Shown: positions 27,950 to 35,701 of the stretch, in pieces
How the letters are laid out: each line of letters starts with the position of its first letter
Numbering within the stretch: position 1 is the first letter of the stretch
Assembly (NCBI GenBank): GCA_913057895.1
Contig: CAJXOH010000003.1
Span: forward strand, 1 to 64,000
Length of the DNA: 64,000 nucleotides
From: an uncultured Bacteroidota bacterium
GTDB taxonomy: Bacteria > Bacteroidota > Rhodothermia > Balneolales > Balneolaceae
Direction of reading: 5' to 3'
Made by a program: the position numbers and the translations under genes
The notes under the pieces: model-generated
What the model saw: the letters and a program-made list of their open reading frames with translations, nothing else
Told to the model about the DNA's origin: nothing
The model's database searches: none

Positions 27950-28019
27950 GTTCCACGACTAAAAGGAAGTGCTAGAGAGCAAGGTATATTTCGGCGCGCC
28001 AAAAGTGCTTCCGGCGGGA

Positions 28020-29483
28020 CTACCTAGGGACCTGCCCAGGGATCTGACGACGCCCCACCATAAAGACCAGAAGCGCCACAGCTAAACCTGGATAAAAGGG
28101 TTCAAGCCCTAGATAAGAGACGCCTTCAGACTGATCGGCAACTACTCCCAAAAGCAACCAGGTGAGTGAACCAGTGGTCCCTCCGATAAGCGAGGCTAGA
28201 ACCCAAGGTCGATTCATGGAGAAAAATGGGATATATAATCCTAACACAGGAATCAGCAATCCAGGAACGCAGACAGAGCCTATCACATACCATAAGTTGA
28301 CAACACTAGGAAACCACATAAGCAATGCGACACCCAGTATGGCTGAAAGACCCATTCCAAGTCGAGTCCAGGCTATATCATGTTTCGGGCTACCTTTACT
28401 TAACCTACTCTTTCGATCCATAACGGGTGCTAAGAAATCTCGTCCAAGCGTTTGCCCAGAAAGAAACAAGAGACTGTCCAACGTCGACATAATGGTAGCC
28501 AAGCAAGCAAGATAGAACAGCCCAATCCAGCCAGTCCCTAAGACTTCGTCGGCAAGTAATGGAAAGGCTAGAATTGGCTCCTCAAGACCTGGGCCGAGAA
28601 TGGTGAATGCATAGAGTCCGGTAAAAGCAGTTAAAAGGTCGAATACAGCCCAAAACCCAATCGCTACAAACATCCCACGACGCGCAATTTGTGGAGTGGC
28701 TGCCGCCGCAGATCGTTGGTGAAAACTTGGGTCAACAAAGGTCCATAAAGCAATAAAAAACCAGACAAGAATCATTTGGAATGACAGCCCACCAGTGAGA
28801 TCTCGGTGTCCATCAGGAACAGCCTGCCATACATCTATTGGAGACCCCCATGTGCGCCATGCCATGAATAGAATGACCCCAAAACCAACATACATGAGAA
28901 TCATTTGAAGCATATCTGTGCGAACCACAGCACGAAACCCTGTCATGCTCACGTAAAGAAAAGAGAACCCAGCCACAGCAAGACTCGTCCAGAACATGGA
29001 GCCATCAAACCCAAACACATGTTGTGCCAGCAACCCTATCATGAGGATGTAGGGTGCGGGGCTCACCAAAATAGAGATTAGGACTGCAGAGAGTCGACTA
29101 GCAGTCGTGCCATACGTTGATTGCATCGCCTCAGGAATACTAAGTGCAGGCGCTCCCTGAATTTTTCCAGCTAAGAAGACGGCAAAAAGAGCAGTGAAAA
29201 CATAAAATGGGATGCCAAACAGTAACCATTGGGAGATTCCAAACTGATACCCATATTCACCAATACCTAGAATTCCACCATACCATGTGGATACAAGCGT
29301 TGCTACAAACGCTGGCAAGGATAGCCGCCTACCACCTAGCAAATATTCCGTGGTCTGATTGCCTTTCCGTTTCTCTTCGTTTCGTGTGCCCAAGTTGCGC
29401 TTCCAAACACTTGATAGGGATAGGCCCACGAGCGCTATCACATATGCAATCAGCAGGATTAGATCCAATCCTTGTAGCTTCAT
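28020..29483 (-). CDS. Sodium/solute symporter (SSS family)
   Basis: A 487-residue inner-membrane protein with about 13 hydrophobic segments. The opening TEYLLGGRRLSLPAFVATLVSTWYGG, then the SIPEAM and LATIMSTLDSLLFLSGQTLGRDF segments, are typical of SSS transporters (pfam SSF), where the late Ser/Thr-rich stretch contributes to the sodium site. The substrate (amino acid, pantothenate, sugar or other) cannot be read from sequence. It overlaps the preceding thiamine pyrophosphokinase gene as ATGA, so thiamine or a precursor is worth considering, although that is inference from context only. Confidence 0.88.
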   Translation of the reverse strand: MKLQGLDLILLIAYVIALVGLSLSSVWKRNLGTRNEEKRKGNQTTEYLLGGRRLSLPAFVATLVSTWYGGILGIGEYGYQFGISQWLLFGIPFYVFTALFAVFLAGKIQGAPALSIPEAMQSTYGTTASRLSAVLISILVSPAPYILMIGLLAQHVFGFDGSMFWTSLAVAGFSFLYVSMTGFRAVVRTDMLQMILMYVGFGVILFMAWRTWGSPIDVWQAVPDGHRDLTGGLSFQMILVWFFIALWTFVDPSFHQRSAAAATPQIARRGMFVAIGFWAVFDLLTAFTGLYAFTILGPGLEEPILAFPLLADEVLGTGWIGLFYLACLATIMSTLDSLLFLSGQTLGRDFLAPVMDRKSRLSKGSPKHDIAWTRLGMGLSAILGVALLMWFPSVVNLWYVIGSVCVPGLLIPVLGLYIPFFSMNRPWVLASLIGGTTGSLTWLLLGVVADQSEGVSYLGLEPFYPGLAVALLVFMVGRRQIPGQVPR

Positions 29484-30226
29484 GATGATAGGCTGTCCTT
29501 AGTTGTGAACCCTTCTGCAGTGTCTGTTGGGAGTATGAGTAGTAAATCACCCTCTCCAAACGTCAATGTGATTCGATCCCCAGTAGCTTTATTAGACGTG
29601 CCATCATAATCTCCAACGACTAAATCCTGACCCGTCCATGGGTATTGTAAACCCTCGCTCACGATTCCTTGGACTCGTCCAGAGAGTGCCGCCAAAGAGA
29701 TGTTCTGACCTGGCTTCGAGGCCATTTCAAATGGTGACGTGATCAGTCGTGCCTCCATATAAGTATCGACAATGGTAAGCTGATCAAATGCTTGATTGAA
29801 GCGAACCAGCACCGATAGGTTTTTCAGGGTGTGGTCGAGTCGATGACCGGTACCACCAAGGATGGTCACTCGAGAAATTCCAAGATCCTGCGCATAGCGA
29901 AGAGCTTTTTCGAGGTCGTTGGTGTCTTGATCAGGATCGTGAAGACGTTCAACATCGGGCCAACTTCCATCATCACTATCTAAATCTCCAATGATTAGGT
30001 CTGGCCGAATCTCCCAGCCGTTCCCTATATTACCCCCACCATCCGCGGCTAGTATGAGTGTGTCTTCTTGCTGGAGTGCAGAGGCTTGCTCACCCGACGG
30101 TTTTTCGCCATCACAAAGCACGAGAGCGTGTCGATATGTTTGAGTCCCTTCTGTCAGAATTAAAACCGTTTTATGAAGTCGCTGTATTGTCTCACATTCG
30201 CCCTGACGCAGACTGTATCGGCGCAC
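29480..30226 (-). CDS. Thiamine pyrophosphokinase
   Basis: The enzyme transfers pyrophosphate from ATP to thiamine. Family motifs are clear: ADGGGN, RPDLIIGDLDS, DQDTNDLEKAL and GGTGHRLDHTLKNLS. The start is unresolved. GTG 30226 gives 248 residues but overlaps the divergent NrnA gene by 91 bp. GTG 30121 avoids the overlap but cuts the first beta strand (RHALVLCDGE) expected in the fold. No ATG lies between. An AGAAGGG sequence sits inside this stretch without a standard start codon after it. The 3' end overlaps the symporter start. Confidence 0.85.
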   Translation of the reverse strand: MRRYSLRQGECETIQRLHKTVLILTEGTQTYRHALVLCDGEKPSGEQASALQQEDTLILAADGGGNIGNGWEIRPDLIIGDLDSDDGSWPDVERLHDPDQDTNDLEKALRYAQDLGISRVTILGGTGHRLDHTLKNLSVLVRFNQAFDQLTIVDTYMEARLITSPFEMASKPGQNISLAALSGRVQGIVSEGLQYPWTGQDLVVGDYDGTSNKATGDRITLTFGEGDLLLILPTDTAEGFTTKDSLSS

Positions 30227-31122
30227 AATCAGGAGTCTGTAGTTTACTAGAGGCTCACGATATCAAATATACTGCATTTAATGAGGATCCTGTCCCTTCA
30301 AACCTCCTTTGGATGAAGCATGCGAAAAAGATCCAACTTCTTGAACCGGGCTCATTACAAGGGTTTGAAGCAGTTATTTTTGTTGATGGTAATCAAACCC
30401 ACAGATTTACCCGAAAAGGAGATGTCGTGTATGAAGGGTCTCCCTTTATGTCGGTTATGATTGATCACCATCCCAATCCAGATACCAATTTTGACATTGT
30501 GTGTTCCGACGCCACGGCATCCTCCACGTGTGAACTTATTTTTAGATGGTTTGAGCAGGTGGGGCTTGACAAACTCGATGCACAAACAGCACAAGCTCTT
30601 TTTGCTGGCATGATGCGAGATACAGGCTCCTTTTCATTTGAGAATACAGGCCCATCAACTCTGAAAACGGCAGGAGAACTCCTTCGAATCGGTGCGTTTA
30701 CACCTAATGTGGTTGTTGAAAAAATGTCTGATAAATCGCTTGGCACCGTTAAAGCTTTAGGAGAGGTCATGCAATCCATTGAACTTACTCCAAGCGGGAA
30801 AGTTGCAACAATTATGATGACAAATGAGCAAATGGAGATGTGTGCGAAATTTGGTGAGGTAGATACAGATGGATTTGTGAATCAAGCCTTGGCAATTAAT
30901 GATGTTGAGGTAGCGTTATTCTTCAAAGAAAGTCAAAACGAAGAGATTCGAATGAGTTTACGTGCCAAAGGTGATGTAGATGTGAATGTTTGGGCTCGTG
31001 ACTTACATGGAGGTGGGCACCAAAAAGCGGCTGGCGCAATGTTTCAGGGCTCCCTTGAGCGAGCCAGAGAAGAAGCATTGAGTGTGGGGCGCAGACATAA
31101 TCCAGATCTATTTAGATTTTAA
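30136..31122 (+). CDS. nrnA: DHH-family phosphoesterase, NrnA type (oligoribonuclease/pAp phosphatase)
   Basis: A 328-residue protein with a DHH domain (SHIRPDADCIGAQSG, VDGNQTHRF, and the DHH motif in MIDHHPNPD) and a DHHA1 domain ending GGGHQKAAGAMF. NrnA enzymes degrade nano-RNA and dephosphorylate 3'-phosphoadenosine 5'-phosphate. ATG 30136 gives the usual family start; the longer frame from 30058 would run over the thiamine pyrophosphokinase gene. The htrA gene follows after 3 bp. Confidence 0.88.
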   Translation: MFESLLSELKPFYEVAVLSHIRPDADCIGAQSGVCSLLEAHDIKYTAFNEDPVPSNLLWMKHAKKIQLLEPGSLQGFEAVIFVDGNQTHRFTRKGDVVYEGSPFMSVMIDHHPNPDTNFDIVCSDATASSTCELIFRWFEQVGLDKLDAQTAQALFAGMMRDTGSFSFENTGPSTLKTAGELLRIGAFTPNVVVEKMSDKSLGTVKALGEVMQSIELTPSGKVATIMMTNEQMEMCAKFGEVDTDGFVNQALAINDVEVALFFKESQNEEIRMSLRAKGDVDVNVWARDLHGGGHQKAAGAMFQGSLERAREEALSVGRRHNPDLFRF

Positions 31123-31125
31123 TCC

Positions 31126-32334
31126 ATGAGTAACCGACCAATGATTGCACGGCACATGAAGTTTAAGACACCCTGGGTGCTTGCTACACTCTTCCTGGGA
31201 TTCTTAAGTGTGAGCTGCCAATCGCCAGGTAGTGAGTCAGCTCGAGAAGGCGTACGATTCCCGTTAGATCTAACAGACCAAAGGGTAGCCCAGCAAAATG
31301 AAGACATAACCGCAAGTCGTTCCAATGCGATCACGAGAGCTGTATCAAAGGCTTCGCCTGCAGTTGTTAATATCACAGTGACCTCTGTCGTGCAGCGACG
31401 TCGAAGTGTAGTCGACGATGAATTCTTTCGATTTTTCAACCGGTTTAATGTCCCACAAGAGGTGACCAGTATTGGTTCAGGGTTTATTATTTCTGAAACA
31501 GGCAGAGTCGTCACCAATCAACATGTGATCGGCGATTCACCAACGTCGGTTACGGTCACGCTTCCCTCTGGAGAAGCATTCGAGGCCTCTGTGTTGGGTA
31601 GTGATCAGCTTACAGATCTTGCCTTATTACAAATGGAAGGAGACACCACCTTTCCATATGTCTCATTCAGTGAATCAGATGATGTAGAGGTTGGAGAATG
31701 GGCAATTGCGCTCGGAAATCCCTTTGGCCTCTTTGAACTGGGTGATCCAACAGTCACGGTGGGGGTTGTGAGTGCAAAAAACCGAGACTTTCGTCCAGAC
31801 CCATCCAACCCTCGTGTCTACATTGACATGATTCAGACGGACGCCTCCATTAACCGAGGAAACTCGGGTGGACCTTTGCTCAACAGCTTGGGTGAAGTGA
31901 TCGGTATTAACACATTTATTTTTACCGGAGGTACAGGTTCAGGATCAGTTGGTCTTGGATTTGCCATTCCTAGCAGCCGGGTCCAGCTCATTTTGGAGCA
32001 ACTTGCAAACACAGGGCGTGTGGAGTATGATTTTGACCTGGGCATGCGCACTCGGTCGATGACAGAAGGTCTTGTCGTTCGATATAATCTTCCATACATC
32101 CAGGGATTGCTTGTAACTGAAATTAATCGAAATGGTCCTGCCTTTGACGCAGGCCTGATGCCAGGCGATATCATCCTTCAAATAGGGGAAAACCGAGTTG
32201 TGAACAACCTCCATGGAAGTGCATTACTCCGTCAGTTTAGTGCTGGAGAAAGTGTCGATATAATGTTGCTCCGAGGTGGTGAGCGGTATGAAACGACTGT
32301 AGACCTTCGCCCTCGCGTTGATCCAACCCCATAA
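31126..32334 (+). CDS. HtrA/DegS-like periplasmic serine protease lipoprotein with one PDZ domain
   Basis: A 402-residue S1C protease with the catalytic triad His in VVTNQHVIG, Asp in LTDLALLQ and Ser in NRGNSGGPL. A single PDZ domain (about 305-395: GLLVTEINRNGPAFDAGLMPGDIILQIG) gives DegS-like architecture. The N-terminus carries a lipobox (FLSVSC) after a hydrophobic stretch, so a membrane-tethered periplasmic enzyme is expected. Starts at 31126, 31141 or 31156 are possible. Its last 36 bases lie in a 41-bp sequence repeated after the mazEF module downstream, which points to a cassette insertion at its 3' end. Confidence 0.92.
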   Translation: MSNRPMIARHMKFKTPWVLATLFLGFLSVSCQSPGSESAREGVRFPLDLTDQRVAQQNEDITASRSNAITRAVSKASPAVVNITVTSVVQRRRSVVDDEFFRFFNRFNVPQEVTSIGSGFIISETGRVVTNQHVIGDSPTSVTVTLPSGEAFEASVLGSDQLTDLALLQMEGDTTFPYVSFSESDDVEVGEWAIALGNPFGLFELGDPTVTVGVVSAKNRDFRPDPSNPRVYIDMIQTDASINRGNSGGPLLNSLGEVIGINTFIFTGGTGSGSVGLGFAIPSSRVQLILEQLANTGRVEYDFDLGMRTRSMTEGLVVRYNLPYIQGLLVTEINRNGPAFDAGLMPGDIILQIGENRVVNNLHGSALLRQFSAGESVDIMLLRGGERYETTVDLRPRVDPTP

Positions 32335-32339
32335 GCAGA
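32299..32339 (+). repeat. Left 41-bp direct repeat (htrA 3' end) flanking mazEF
   Basis: This copy covers the last 36 bases of htrA including its stop codon plus 5 bases. It matches 33029-33069 at 38 of 41 positions (differences at repeat positions 5, 28 and 37). The similarity ends sharply on both sides. Confidence 0.9.
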
Positions 32340-32373
32340 GGCATCTTAGGGGAAGGCAAAGGCGTTGTTGAAA

Positions 32374-32404
32374 TTGAAATGTAATTACAATGTGATTATA
32401 TTTC
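32374..32404 (+). promoter_or_regulatory. mazEF promoter overlapped by a palindromic operator
   Basis: TTGAAA (32374-32379), a 17-nt spacer and TATATT (32397-32402) make a classical sigma-70-like promoter. GAAATGTAAT (32376-32385) and ATTATATTTC (32395-32404) form an imperfect palindrome (one mismatch) spanning exactly the -35 to -10 region. Antitoxins of the MazE type autorepress by binding such sites. Further small inverted repeats lie at 32406-32417 and at 32423-32439, the latter around the AAAAGG ribosome-binding site. Confidence 0.6.
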
Positions 32405-32441
32405 AGTGTTTTAACACACCCAATTCGAAAAGGCCGAATCT

Positions 32442-32699
32442 ATGAAAACAAAGGTAATTCGTATAGGAAACTCACAAGGAGTTCGAATTCCAAAAACATT
32501 AATTGAAGAGAGTGGAATAACTGATGAAATCGAAATGATTCTCAGAGACAATGAAATTGTTCTTCGTTCTGCTGAAACCACCAGAAAGGATTGGGGGGTG
32601 GCTTTTGAAAAAATGGCTGAACAAGGTGATGACGGCTTATTGGATCAAGAAGTGCTTGAAAAGCCAAGCAACTGGGATGAAACTGAGTGGACGTGGTAG
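32442..32699 (+). CDS. mazE: MazE-like AbrB/SpoVT-fold antitoxin
   Basis: An 85-residue protein. The N-terminal 45 residues (MKTKVIRIGNSQGVRIPKTL onward, with SGITDEIEM and NEIVLRSA) form the swapped-hairpin AbrB/MazE DNA-binding domain. The acidic, Trp-rich C-terminus (NWDETEWTW) is the usual toxin-neutralising tail. AAAAGG lies 8 nt upstream of the ATG. It overlaps the toxin gene by 13 bp. The module sits between two copies of the htrA 3' end, so it seems to have been inserted there. Confidence 0.92.
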   Translation: MKTKVIRIGNSQGVRIPKTLIEESGITDEIEMILRDNEIVLRSAETTRKDWGVAFEKMAEQGDDGLLDQEVLEKPSNWDETEWTW

Positions 32700-33028
32700 A
32701 AAGAAAACAAGCGCGTAGGTTTGAGCTCCATTTGATATCGCTTGATCCGACAGTAGGTTCTGAAATCACCAAAACACGCCCCTGCTTAATCATTTCGCCC
32801 AATGAGATGAATAGATACATTAGCACTGTGATTATCGCACCCATGACCACTACCATCAAAAAATACCCAACGCGGGTCACTACTACGTTTCAGGGAAAAA
32901 AGGGCCAGGTTGTTTTAGATCAGATGCGTACGGTCGACAAAAGTCGTTTGATAAAAAAAATTGGCTCAATCAGCAGTTCAGCTGAAGAGAAAGTGCTGAG
33001 TATCTTGCAAGAAATGTTTTCTGAATAA
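32687..33028 (+). CDS. mazF: MazF/PemK-like mRNA interferase toxin
   Basis: A 113-residue toxin of the PemK/MazF endoribonuclease family, known to cut mRNA at short specific sequences. Motifs: a diverged first strand (FELHLISLDPTVGSEITKTRP, where the family has the glycine-proline active loop), RPCLIISPNEMNRYISTVIIAPMTT, then KGQVVLDQMRTVDKSRL. The start is GTG 32687 or GTG 32693, inside mazE. The stop codon (33026-33028) directly abuts the right 41-bp repeat. Together with mazE it forms a complete type II toxin-antitoxin pair. Confidence 0.92.
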   Translation: MDVVERKQARRFELHLISLDPTVGSEITKTRPCLIISPNEMNRYISTVIIAPMTTTIKKYPTRVTTTFQGKKGQVVLDQMRTVDKSRLIKKIGSISSSAEEKVLSILQEMFSE

Positions 33029-33069
33029 GTAGCCCTTCGCCCTCGCGTTGATCCAGCCCCATAATCAGA
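33029..33069 (+). repeat. Right 41-bp direct repeat flanking mazEF
   Basis: This is the second copy of the htrA 3'-terminal 41 bp, starting immediately after the mazF stop codon. Read in the htrA frame it would still encode ...LRPRVDPAP-stop, so recombination between the copies would remove mazEF and leave an intact htrA. Confidence 0.9.
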
Positions 33070-33112
33070 TTTAGTTGATTGTGTAAGGCTCGACAGCGTA
33101 TCAACCCTAGAG

Positions 33113-33481
33113 CTAGTACTGAAAGTCGTCTGCAGAGCGAATTTCGTATTCCGAATGGGGTGCTTGCTGCAAAATCCAATCCAGAAAGTCCTCATTTCCT
33201 TCTTGTTCCGTCAGTGTAAGTGAGACCACACATGGAACCTCTGCCGAATGGATCGATTTCACCCGCTTTGTGATGCGTGCGATGTTGTGATAGGGTGCCT
33301 TGAGTAATAGGACACATTCCGAGTCTTCTTTTATTTCACCTTCCCATTCGTACACGGAGGTCATCCCTTCGATGATATTTGCACAGGCCACAAGTTTTTG
33401 CTCTAAAAGGGCTCTAGCAATCGATATTGCTTCATCTTTGGTTGGGGTGGTAATGTAGACAAGTCGAAGATTTCTGAACAT
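33113..33481 (-). CDS. cutA: CutA divalent-cation tolerance protein
   Basis: A 122-residue CutA1-family protein (PII-like trimer). Family marks are VYITTPTKDEAISIARALLEQKLVACANI, SVYEWEGEI and SAEVPCVVSLTL. Family members are linked to copper and other cation tolerance, though the biochemical role is poorly defined. It is transcribed against the mazEF and tRNA direction and ends 43 bp from the right mazEF repeat, so it is probably the original neighbour of htrA. Confidence 0.93.
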   Translation of the reverse strand: MFRNLRLVYITTPTKDEAISIARALLEQKLVACANIIEGMTSVYEWEGEIKEDSECVLLLKAPYHNIARITKRVKSIHSAEVPCVVSLTLTEQEGNEDFLDWILQQAPHSEYEIRSADDFQY

Positions 33482-33587
33482 AGGTGTGAGAAAGAATCAA
33501 TGAATGGGAGTCATCTAGTTAGACAAAATGAAAGTAGATGTTTTACTTCACCTTTTTCAAGACAATTTCTTATTTTTAAGGCTTCCT

Positions 33588-33669
33588 GCGAGAGTGGCGG
33601 AATTGGTAGACGCGCTAGATTTAGGATCTAGTACCGCGAGGTGTGGGGGTTCGAGTCCCCCCTCTCGTA
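33588..33669 (+). tRNA. tRNA-Leu (UAG)
   Basis: An 82-nt cloverleaf. The acceptor is GCGAGAG/CTCTCGT with discriminator A, and the D-arm holds GGCGGAATTGG. The anticodon stem CTAGA/TCTAG encloses loop TTTAGGA (anticodon TAG), a short variable stem follows, and the T-arm is GGGGG-TTCGAGT-CCCCC. CCA is not encoded. It reads CUA-type leucine codons. Confidence 0.96.
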
Positions 33670-33759
33670 CGCAGAGTGAAAAGGGATCTTGGACGCCCAA
33701 AAAGAGGTGCGACTCCATTATAATAGTGTCAATCTCAGTCTTTTAATCGCACACCTTAC

Positions 33760-35046
33760 GTGAAACTTACAGCAGAAACCCTCAATGTCGTCGACAAACT
33801 CATTCACGTCGAAGCGACACGCGAGGATCTTAAAGATCAATTCGAAACAGCTTACCGATTCTATCGTAGTCGTGTAAACCTACCAGGATTCCGAAAGGGA
33901 CAAATCCCGGTGGATGTGATTCGTCAACGATTTGGTCGAGATATTGAGCTTGAAGAGATTCAAAAAGAGCTCAACAAAGTGTATCAGGATCAAATTGTTC
34001 GTGAACATAATCCCATGGGTGAAACACAGCTCACAAAGCTGGAATGGGAAGATGACTCACTTTCAGCAACCTTTAAAATTGGTATTGCTCCAAATGTGAA
34101 GCTCGTGGACTTGACCAAACTGAAAGTGCCAAAGTTGGTTCATGATGTGAGCGATAAAGAGGTCGATGAGGAAGTACAGCGTGCTTTAGAGCGCGAAGGT
34201 ACTACAGAAGAAGTCGACGAAAAAATCACCAAGGACCATGTAGTAAATGTTGATGCTCAGTCACTTGATGACAAAAAGAAACCCATTGAGGGTCAAATAG
34301 ACAAGGATCAAACCATTGATCTTTCTCAATCTGGTGCAGAAGAATTCCTGAAAAATTTGAAGGGAAAAAAAGCAGGCCAAAGTGTGGATATGACGGTTAA
34401 GTCTGGCAAGGAGAAAGACCGATTCCGTGTGACCATCAACAAGGTATTAAAGAAGCACCCCGCAGAGGCCACTGAAGAATTCTGCAAAAAACAGTCTGGT
34501 GATCAAGCGACAACCTTAGATGAGTTGAAATCACATATTCGTAGTCAGATGCAGATGTATTTTGATCAAACGAGTGACCGTTTGTTCCAGCAAGACGTCA
34601 TTGAAGTTTTGCTCAAGGCGCATGAATTTCAAACGCCCGAAGTGTTTCAAGATCAAATCGTAGAACATGCTCTAAAGGAGTACAAAGAGAAACAAGGCGA
34701 CAAACTTCCCGATACATTTGATGAGCAAGCCTACAGAGAGTCACAGAAGGAGATGGCTGAGCGTGAGGCTCGGTGGGTTTTTATCAATAAGGCGCTTCAG
34801 GAAAAGTACGACGATATAGAAATCACCGCTGAGGATGTTGATCAGGAACTTGAGAAGATGGCAACATCGTATGGCTTGACTGTAGAGCAAATCAAGGGCT
34901 TTTATGCACAAAACACGAGTGAACTAGAGAGTCTTCGGAACAAAATCCGTGATGAAAAGGTTTTTGCTAAACTAGAGTCTGAGCTCCAAATCAAGGAGAT
35001 GGATAAGGACGCTTTTAATAAGTACAAAGAAAAAGAGAATAAGTAA
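33760..35046 (+). CDS. tig: Trigger factor
   Basis: A 428-residue ribosome-associated chaperone. The ribosome-binding domain carries the signature NLPGFRKGQIP near residue 40. A diverged PPIase-like domain (about 150-240) and a long helical C-terminal domain follow. The start codon is GTG. The clpP gene begins at the next base after its stop, and clpX follows, the order tig-clpP-clpX found in many bacteria, linking nascent-chain folding to Clp proteolysis. Confidence 0.95.
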   Translation: MKLTAETLNVVDKLIHVEATREDLKDQFETAYRFYRSRVNLPGFRKGQIPVDVIRQRFGRDIELEEIQKELNKVYQDQIVREHNPMGETQLTKLEWEDDSLSATFKIGIAPNVKLVDLTKLKVPKLVHDVSDKEVDEEVQRALEREGTTEEVDEKITKDHVVNVDAQSLDDKKKPIEGQIDKDQTIDLSQSGAEEFLKNLKGKKAGQSVDMTVKSGKEKDRFRVTINKVLKKHPAEATEEFCKKQSGDQATTLDELKSHIRSQMQMYFDQTSDRLFQQDVIEVLLKAHEFQTPEVFQDQIVEHALKEYKEKQGDKLPDTFDEQAYRESQKEMAEREARWVFINKALQEKYDDIEITAEDVDQELEKMATSYGLTVEQIKGFYAQNTSELESLRNKIRDEKVFAKLESELQIKEMDKDAFNKYKEKENK

Positions 35047-35694
35047 GTGAACAATATGGAATCACAGTACAAATCAATGCTAGCTGCAAACCCTACGCAT
35101 GAGCCAGTGGAGAGCAACCTTATTCCAATGGTGATCGAAAAAACGAGCCGGGGGGAGCGTTCCTATGATATCTACTCTCGCTTGCTCAAGGACCGCATCA
35201 TTATGCTGGGTACGCCAATTAATGATGCCGTTGCAAGCTCTATCACAGCTCAGATCTTGTTTTTGGAATCTGAAGACCCTGAAAAAGACATTTATCTCTA
35301 CATCAATTCTCCAGGAGGAGTCGTTTCTGCAGGTCTGGCAATCTACGATACAATGCAATACGTAAAATGCGATGTAGCGACCACTTGTATGGGTATGGCG
35401 GCCTCCATGGGTGCAGTCCTGCTTGCTGCCGGTGCCGCTGGTAAGCGATATGCACTTCCCAATGCTAGGGTGATGATTCACCAACCTCTTGGTGGCGTGC
35501 AGGGTCAGGCTAGTGACATTGAAATTGAGGCACAAGAAATTCTGCGACTCAAGAAACTCCTGAGTGGAATTCTTGGAAAGCACTCTGGCAAAGATATTGA
35601 GCAAGTAATCGCCGATTCAGACCGAAACAAGTGGATGGATGCACAAGAAGCCGCTGACTACGGGTTGATCGATCGCGTAATGGACCGTAAATAA
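35047..35694 (+). CDS. clpP: ATP-dependent Clp protease proteolytic subunit
   Basis: A 215-residue serine protease that forms the ClpXP degradation chamber. The catalytic Ser is in GMAASMGA, the His in MIHQPLGG and the Asp in the late [11 protein letters not shown] segment; [17 protein letters not shown] is also diagnostic. The start is GTG 35047, directly after tig, or ATG 35056; the first residues are a likely propeptide. It lies 7 bp upstream of clpX. Confidence 0.96.
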   Translation: MNNMESQYKSMLAANPTHEPVESNLIPMVIEKTSRGERSYDIYSRLLKDRIIMLGTPINDAVASSITAQILFLESEDPEKDIYLYINSPGGVVSAGLAIYDTMQYVKCDVATTCMGMAASMGAVLLAAGAAGKRYALPNARVMIHQPLGGVQGQASDIEIEAQEILRLKKLLSGILGKHSGKDIEQVIADSDRNKWMDAQEAADYGLIDRVMDRK

Positions 35695-35701
35695 GATTTT
35701 C

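Noticed and set aside
33077-33107. GTTGAT/ATCAAC inverted repeat after the right mazEF repeat as an att-site core
   Set aside because: The arms are only 6 bp with a long spacer and it lies outside both repeats, so there is no link to the insertion boundaries.
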